In this document: piece after piece, positions 7,021-11,115 of the stretch
Layout of the letters: each line of letters starts with the position of its first letter
Position numbering within the stretch: position 1 is the stretch's first letter
From: UBA6183 sp041302975
Lineage (GTDB): Bacteria; Bacteroidota; Bacteroidia; UKL13-3
Direction: 5' to 3'
Length of the DNA stretch: 11,115 bases
Assembly (NCBI GenBank): GCA_041302975.1
Contig: JBFYQC010000259.1
Coordinates: 1 to 11,115, forward strand
Notes under the pieces: model-generated
What the model saw: the letters and a program-made list of their open reading frames with translations, nothing else
Told to the model about the DNA's origin: nothing
Databases searched by the model: none
Program-made: the position numbers and the translations under genes

Positions 7021-7022
7021 AC

Positions 7023-7790
7023 ATGATTTTTACTGATACACATACCCATTTATATAGCGAAGAATTTAATGACGACCGCGAGGCCATGGTAAAACGCGCT
7101 ATTGACGCACGCGTTAAACGTTTGTTTTTGCCCAACATTGATATTAAAAGCATACAGCCCATGTTAGATTTGGTGTGGAAGTTTCCTGATCATTGTTTCC
7201 CGATGATGGGATTGCATCCTTGCAGTGTTGATGAACACGTGGAAGCCCATTTATTTCAAATACAAAAATGGTTTAAGAAGCGTAAGTTTTACGCAGTGGG
7301 CGAAATTGGTTTAGATTTTTATTGGAGTGTTGAATTTAAAGACCAACAAATAACGGCATTTAAAAAACAAATACAGTGGGCCATACAAATGGATTTGCCC
7401 ATAAATATACACTCACGAAATAGTACAGATGAAGTAATTGCCATTTTACAGGAAATGAAACATCCTTTATTACGTGGTATTTTTCATTGCTTTAGTGGCA
7501 ATGCAAAACAAGCAAAACAAGTAACAGAACTTGGTTTTTATTTAGGTATTGGTGGCGTTCTTACTTATAAAAAAAGCGAATTACCAGATGCTATTGCTGA
7601 TATTGACTTACATCATTTGGTATTAGAAACTGATGCGCCTTATTTAAGCCCGATGCCATACCGCGGTAAACGGAACGAAAGCGCTTACATTGTAAACATT
7701 GCAGAGAAACTAGCCGAACTAAAAAATACAACAGTAGAGAGAGTAGCAAACGTTACAACCGAAAATTCGGTTACGATTTATGGGATTTAA
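7023..7790 (+). CDS. TatD family metal-dependent hydrolase (putative DNase)
   Basis: A 255-residue protein of normal length for TatD. All expected metal ligands are visible: H7 and H9 in TDTHTHL, E94 in GEIGLDFY, H130 in INIHSR, H155 in GIFHCFSG, and D204 in LETDAPYLSP. H65 in GLHP is also conserved. The family has a TIM barrel with a two-metal centre and acts on DNA 3' ends in the characterised members; here that is inference from homology. It should be cytoplasmic, with no signal peptide. The ATG at 7023 is preferred over an in-frame TTG at 6999 because MIFTDTHTHLY is the usual family N-terminus and the TTG lies within the glycosyltransferase gene. It is the last gene of the deacetylase-glycosyltransferase unit, an arrangement probably reflecting housekeeping co-transcription rather than a shared pathway. 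Confidence 0.92.
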   Translation: MIFTDTHTHLYSEEFNDDREAMVKRAIDARVKRLFLPNIDIKSIQPMLDLVWKFPDHCFPMMGLHPCSVDEHVEAHLFQIQKWFKKRKFYAVGEIGLDFYWSVEFKDQQITAFKKQIQWAIQMDLPINIHSRNSTDEVIAILQEMKHPLLRGIFHCFSGNAKQAKQVTELGFYLGIGGVLTYKKSELPDAIADIDLHHLVLETDAPYLSPMPYRGKRNESAYIVNIAEKLAELKNTTVERVANVTTENSVTIYGI

Positions 7791-7796
7791 TCTCTC

Positions 7797-7827
7797 AAAG
7801 GCAATAATTTTTCATGTTGGCCTTTTA
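7797..7827 (+). terminator. Weak terminator-like hairpin after the TatD gene
   Basis: AAAGGC (7797-7802) can pair with GCCTTT (7820-7825), extendable by two A-T pairs with one bulged G, followed by a short T run. It lies just after the stop codon at 7790. The stem is short and the tail poor, so this is tentative. Confidence 0.3.
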
Positions 7828-7914
7828 TATATCACATCTATCATATTTTGTTATAGGGCACTACGTTCTATTTGCATTTTTCCGCAAACTAAAAACATGC
7901 TTATCAAAAAAGTA

Positions 7915-7922
7915 TATCTTTG
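7915..7922 (+). promoter_or_regulatory. -7 promoter element for the ClC gene
   Basis: TATCTTTG is a perfect TAnnTTTG match 26 bases before the ATG at 7949. No TTG occurs at the usual 17-23 base distance upstream, so the -33 part is missing or degenerate. The rest of 7791-7948 shows nothing else beyond a weak hairpin. Confidence 0.45.
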
Positions 7923-7948
7923 TTTGCTTCAACCAAAAATAAAAGTAC

Positions 7949-9739
7949 ATGTTTAAACGCCTACGCGTAAATAGTAAGCTTGCCTTTTATCAGTTTTTAA
8001 AAAACAGAAACCGTTACATTAACGACAAAAACTTTTTGATTGTTGCGAGTCTGTTGGTGGGAGTTACCGCAGGTATAGCTGCCGTGGTGCTAAAAACCCT
8101 GGTGCATGCCATTCAGCATTTTTGCGAGAGTGGTTTTGATGTAAAATTCGAAAACTACCTATACCTTATTTTTCCATTGGTGGGTATCGTTTTATCTGCT
8201 GTTTACATCAGGTTGTTTCATTACAAAAAAGTATTCGATAAAGGCCTAAGCAGCATCATATATGCTATCAATAAAAAAGGCTCAAACATAGAAAGGCATA
8301 AAACATTTTCTCATATTATTACCAGCGCTGTTACTGTTGGTTTTGGAGGTTCGGTGGGATTGGAAGCCCCCATTGCTGTTACCGGAAGCGCAATTGGCGC
8401 CAACGCAGGTAAAGATTTATTGGTTACCAAATCAGAGCGTACTTTATTGTTGGCAGCAGGAGCAGCAGCCGGTATTGCAGCTGTATTTAACAGCCCCATT
8501 GCAGGTGTAATTTTTGCATTTGAAGTGCTGTTAACTGAAGTGAGTATCCCGGCTTTTATTCCCTTGTTAATGGCCTCCGCATCAGGTGCTGTAGTGGCAA
8601 AGTTTTTTCATAGTGAACCCTTGTTCAATTTAGTAACAGATGGTTGGCGCATACATAGCATTCCGTACTATACCATGTTGGCTCTGGTTTGCGGATTATT
8701 ATCAGTGTATATGATGCGCATGACCATTAAAACTGAAAGCGCTTTTAAACGCATCAATGCTTTATTTCCTAAAGCCATTTTAGGAGGTGTTTTATTGGGC
8801 TTACTCATTTTTATTTTCCCTCCACTTTATGGCGAAGGCTATGGATTGATTAATAAATTGATGAATGCGGATCAGGGAAATTTATTCGACCGAAGTTTGT
8901 TTTATATATACCGCGATAACGTTTGGGTAGTTATCGGATTTTCAACAGCTATATTATTAATTAAAGTATTTGCTAGTGCCATTACGGTTGGTTCAGGAGG
9001 TAATGGTGGAATATTTGGACCATCACTTTTTGTAGGCGCTTTATTGGGTTTTATTTTTGTTAAAACAATCAGTGCATTAGGCATAGTTGATTTACGTATG
9101 CAAAATTTTGTAGCTGCTGGTATGGCCGGTTTAGTAAGTGGTGTATTGCATGCTCCATTAACAGCAATATTCCTTATTGCCGAAATTACAGGTGGTTACG
9201 CCCTAATAGTGCCACTTATGTTAGTTTCATCGGGCTCATATTTTATTACACGTTATTTCGAAAAATATTCTATTTACACCAAAAATTTAATCGAGCGAGG
9301 TTTTATTACGTTTGATAAAGATAAAGATTTATTGAGCAGGGTAGACATTCGCAGCATTATTCAAACAGATTTTACACATCTTTCTCCAAACCAAACACTA
9401 GGCGAATTGGTGGGAATTATTACCAAATCAAAACGAAATATTTTTGTAGTACTTGATGAGAAAAAACACTTATTAGGGATTATTACTCTTGATGATATTA
9501 GAGAAATTATGTTTAACCAAACTGAATACAATAGAGTTAAAGTAAAAAAGTTGATGAGTATACCACGTTATACTGTTTTACCTAATGCTGATGTAAACGA
9601 GTTGATTGAAAAATTTGATGAATACAATATTTGGAAAATTCCGGTGCTTGATGAAGATGGTATTTATTTAGGATTTGTTTCAAAAACAGCTGTATTAGAC
9701 CAATACCGAGAAAAACTGATGGGTGAGGAAATATTATAA
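7949..9739 (+). CDS. ClC-family chloride channel/transporter with C-terminal CBS pair
   Basis: A 596-residue protein with a ClC membrane domain (about 30-437) and two CBS domains (about 463-525 and 533-590). Key ClC sites are the gating glutamate E139 in GLEAP (GxExP motif), GSGGNGGIFGPSLF (348-361, the GxFxP motif) and Y417 in GGYALIVPLM, aligning with the anion-coordinating tyrosine of E. coli ClC. The serine-loop motif GSGIP is degenerate (KGLSSI, 98-103). By eye alignment of AGVIFAFEVLL with E. coli AGILFIIEEMR, the internal proton glutamate E203 corresponds to V193, as in eukaryotic ClC channels. The protein should move chloride or another anion across the inner membrane; whether it is a channel or a proton antiporter is open. 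CBS domains in ClCs often sense adenine nucleotides. It appears monocistronic and ends 53 bases from the convergent recR, with no clear terminator between them. Confidence 0.93.
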   Translation: MFKRLRVNSKLAFYQFLKNRNRYINDKNFLIVASLLVGVTAGIAAVVLKTLVHAIQHFCESGFDVKFENYLYLIFPLVGIVLSAVYIRLFHYKKVFDKGLSSIIYAINKKGSNIERHKTFSHIITSAVTVGFGGSVGLEAPIAVTGSAIGANAGKDLLVTKSERTLLLAAGAAAGIAAVFNSPIAGVIFAFEVLLTEVSIPAFIPLLMASASGAVVAKFFHSEPLFNLVTDGWRIHSIPYYTMLALVCGLLSVYMMRMTIKTESAFKRINALFPKAILGGVLLGLLIFIFPPLYGEGYGLINKLMNADQGNLFDRSLFYIYRDNVWVVIGFSTAILLIKVFASAITVGSGGNGGIFGPSLFVGALLGFIFVKTISALGIVDLRMQNFVAAGMAGLVSGVLHAPLTAIFLIAEITGGYALIVPLMLVSSGSYFITRYFEKYSIYTKNLIERGFITFDKDKDLLSRVDIRSIIQTDFTHLSPNQTLGELVGIITKSKRNIFVVLDEKKHLLGIITLDDIREIMFNQTEYNRVKVKKLMSIPRYTVLPNADVNELIEKFDEYNIWKIPVLDEDGIYLGFVSKTAVLDQYREKLMGEEIL

Positions 9740-9792
9740 TTTCTTAAAAACCTTTTGCTGAATCGAAAATAGGCATCAATACTATACATTTA

Positions 9793-10401
9793 CTAATGCC
9801 CCGCATAGGGAACACGTAGTGCAATACTTCTGCCCAAGGTAATCTCATCAGCATATTCTAACTCGCCACCAATGGCAATACCCCTTGAAATGGTACTAAT
9901 ACTTACAGAAAATTCTTTCAATTTTTTCGACAAATAAAACACAGTGGTGTCACCTTCCATGGTGGCACTCAAAGCCATAATCACCTCCGTAGTTTCTTCG
10001 GTTTTAATACGTTCTATTAGACTAATTATATTTAAATCATCAGGACCAACACCGTTAACAGGACTAATCAAACCTCCTAAAACATGATATGTACCGTTGT
10101 ATTGTGATGTATTTTCAATTGCAATCACATCTCGTAAATCTTCAACCAAACAAATATTTTTTTGATTACGCTTAGGGTTATTACAAATATTACAAACTTC
10201 TGCATCACTCACATTACCGCAACGTTTACAATACTTAATTTGGGTACGTAGCTTTATTACAGCCTCTCCCAATTTTATCACATCTTGCTCATGCTGTTTA
10301 AGCAAATGAAGCACCATTCGCATGGCACTTTTTTTACCTACACCCGGAAACTTACTTAACTCATTTACCGCTTCTTCTATTAAAATCGATGGATAATTCA
10401 T
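9793..10401 (-). CDS. recR: Recombination mediator protein RecR
   Basis: A 202-residue protein of the usual RecR length and layout: an N-terminal helix-hairpin-helix (about 8-34, with FPGVGKKSAMRM), a four-cysteine zinc finger (C58, C61, C70, C73), a Toprim domain (about 82-178, with ICLVEDLRDV and HVLGGLISPVNGVGPDDL) and the C-terminal segment GGELEYADEITLGRSIALR. RecR works in the cytoplasm with RecO, and in some bacteria RecF, to load RecA onto SSB-coated single-stranded DNA during gap repair; this is family knowledge. The start MNYPSILIEEAVNEL matches the normal N-terminus, so the ATG at 10401 is secure. A promoter element ends only 5 bases before it. The gene stands alone, convergent with the ClC gene and divergent from the choice-of-anchor gene. 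Confidence 0.97.
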   Translation of the reverse strand: MNYPSILIEEAVNELSKFPGVGKKSAMRMVLHLLKQHEQDVIKLGEAVIKLRTQIKYCKRCGNVSDAEVCNICNNPKRNQKNICLVEDLRDVIAIENTSQYNGTYHVLGGLISPVNGVGPDDLNIISLIERIKTEETTEVIMALSATMEGDTTVFYLSKKLKEFSVSISTISRGIAIGGELEYADEITLGRSIALRVPYAGH

Positions 10402-10406
10402 ACCAA

Positions 10407-10438
10407 CAAATGTACTTATTTACTTACCGGTCAAACAA
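10407..10438 (-). promoter_or_regulatory. Bacteroidota-type promoter for recR, near-leaderless
   Basis: On the minus strand TACATTTG (10414-10407) is a perfect TAnnTTTG match. TTG at 10438-10436 (21-base gap) or TTTG at 10435-10432 (17-base gap) can serve as the -33 element. Only 5 bases separate the -7 element from the recR ATG at 10401, so transcription would start at or next to the start codon. Confidence 0.55.
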
Positions 10439-10494
10439 TACTTCAGCATATTTATTAATTAACACATGCAACGTTTTTTTATGTAACTATCTCT

Positions 10495-10502
10495 TATATT
10501 GC
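10495..10502 (+). promoter_or_regulatory. Possible -7 element for the choice-of-anchor gene
   Basis: TATATTGC resembles TAnnTTTG but lacks one T. It lies 23 bases before the ATG at 10526, the distance seen for other genes here. No TTG lies at a good distance upstream. Weak. Confidence 0.25.
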
Positions 10503-10525
10503 ACCTAACAATTAAATTTCAAACT

Positions 10526-11115
10526 ATGAAAAAAACTAGACTTTTATTTTTTACCGGTTTAACACTTGTTGGTGTTTTATCGCTAGGTAGCTTAAACTCA
10601 CAACCAACGGGAGCTCCACAACCTGCAAGTGGCGGACCCGCAGAAGGTGGAGCTACTTGCACACAATGCCATGGTGGAACAGCCACAACTGTTACCGATA
10701 GAATGACGACCGATATTCCTGCAGAAGGATATACTCCTGGCACAACATACAACATCACAGTAAGTTTCTCGGGTTCAGGAGGCAAAGGCTTTATGTTTTC
10801 AGCACAAAATGCAAGTGGAGAGTTTAAGGGAACACCTATTTCAGGGACTGGTTCTAAAATTGAATCCACCAATTATATTACCCATAATAACTCAATTAAT
10901 ACTTCAACCGCAACTTGGAGTTTTCAATGGACTGCTCCTGCTGCCGGAACCGGATCTGTTAATTTATATGGAGCCTACGCTGTAACAAGAGCTAACACAA
11001 CCAAACAGTTAATTACTGTTGCCGAAAAAGTAAATACCGGTATTAATGAAATGGCCAAGGAAATTGCTTTGTCATCATTTATAAACAATAATGAAAAATC
11101 GTTAACAGTTGCTTT
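10526..11115 (+). CDS. Secreted choice-of-anchor V (Reeler-like) protein with CxxCH, 5' part
   Basis: The frame is open to the window end, giving the first 196 residues. A signal peptide (MKKTRLL, hydrophobic core to about residue 21, cleavage likely near SLNSQ) is followed by a Gly/Pro/Ala-rich region containing CTQCH (C45, C48, H49) in the context GGATCTQCHGG. Then comes a beta-rich domain (about 65-165) with GYTPGTTYNITVSFSG, GKGFMFSA and WSFQWTAPAAGTGSVNLYGA. This order matches what I know as the choice-of-anchor V / Reeler-like proteins of Bacteroidota, usually carrying a type IX secretion sorting domain. The last visible residues (INEMAKEIALSSF and EKSLTVA) look like the beginning of such a C-terminal domain, with the rest beyond the window. 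CxxCH may hold heme c or form a disulfide. Probable location is the cell surface or outside the cell. Function unknown. Confidence 0.8.
   Translation, partial: MKKTRLLFFTGLTLVGVLSLGSLNSQPTGAPQPASGGPAEGGATCTQCHGGTATTVTDRMTTDIPAEGYTPGTTYNITVSFSGSGGKGFMFSAQNASGEFKGTPISGTGSKIESTNYITHNNSINTSTATWSFQWTAPAAGTGSVNLYGAYAVTRANTTKQLITVAEKVNTGINEMAKEIALSSFINNNEKSLTVA

Noticed and set aside
6999..7022. Upstream TTG start for the TatD gene
   Set aside because: It would overlap the glycosyltransferase end and add eight residues absent from the family's normal N-terminus.
9740..9792. Search for a terminator between the convergent ClC and recR genes
   Set aside because: No stem of useful length followed by a T run was found on either strand.
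10519..10872. Minus-strand open frame of 117 codons overlapping the last gene
   Set aside because: The plus-strand frame has a signal peptide, a CxxCH motif and a recognisable domain; the minus frame is Pro/Val-rich without any motif.
1..11115. Defence system, mobile element, CRISPR or tRNA
   Set aside because: No transposase, integrase, nuclease-helicase set, regularly spaced repeats, cloverleaf structure or compositional break is visible. The TatD gene alone is a housekeeping hydrolase, not a defence marker.

Overview
The window looks like ordinary chromosomal DNA of a Bacteroidota bacterium. The evidence is AT-rich codon use, A-rich leaders without Shine-Dalgarno sequences, several perfect matches to the Bacteroidota promoter element TAnnTTTG just upstream of genes, an LptB-type ATPase, and a truncated last gene that resembles type IX-secreted 'choice-of-anchor V' proteins. 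I see no insertion sequence, prophage, CRISPR array, tRNA or rRNA. Every gap between genes is shorter than 300 bases.

Left part (1-1480, plus strand): the 3' end of lptB (LPS export ATPase); a small lipoprotein with a histidine-rich tail behind its own promoter and a strong terminator; and a secreted 198-residue outer-membrane beta-barrel protein ending at a UUCG-loop terminator that can serve both strands.

Middle-left (1489-5285, minus strand): a three-gene unit read tolC-like, then HlyD/MacA-like adaptor, then YfiM/DUF2279-like protein. The adaptor has the hairpin-tip residues that contact TolC-type channels, so the first two genes probably form the periplasmic and outer-membrane parts of one efflux or export machine. 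No inner-membrane pump is encoded beside them.

Middle-right (5315-7790, plus strand): a tight unit of polysaccharide deacetylase, membrane-anchored family 2 glycosyltransferase (ATGA overlap) and TatD-type metal hydrolase (2-base gap). The first two suggest envelope glycan work. The glycosyltransferase gene carries a G7 tract inside its catalytic domain. This unit diverges from the tolC gene across only 29 bases, and the predicted tolC promoter reaches into the deacetylase coding sequence.

Right part (7949-11115): a ClC chloride transporter/channel with two CBS domains (plus strand), recR (minus strand, with a promoter almost touching the start codon), and the 5' part of a secreted protein with a CxxCH motif, cut by the window end.

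I did not find a clearly new multi-gene system. The points most worth a second look are the pump-less efflux pair, the channel-like residue in the ClC protein, the G7 tract, the near-leaderless recR promoter, and the CxxCH and His-rich envelope proteins.
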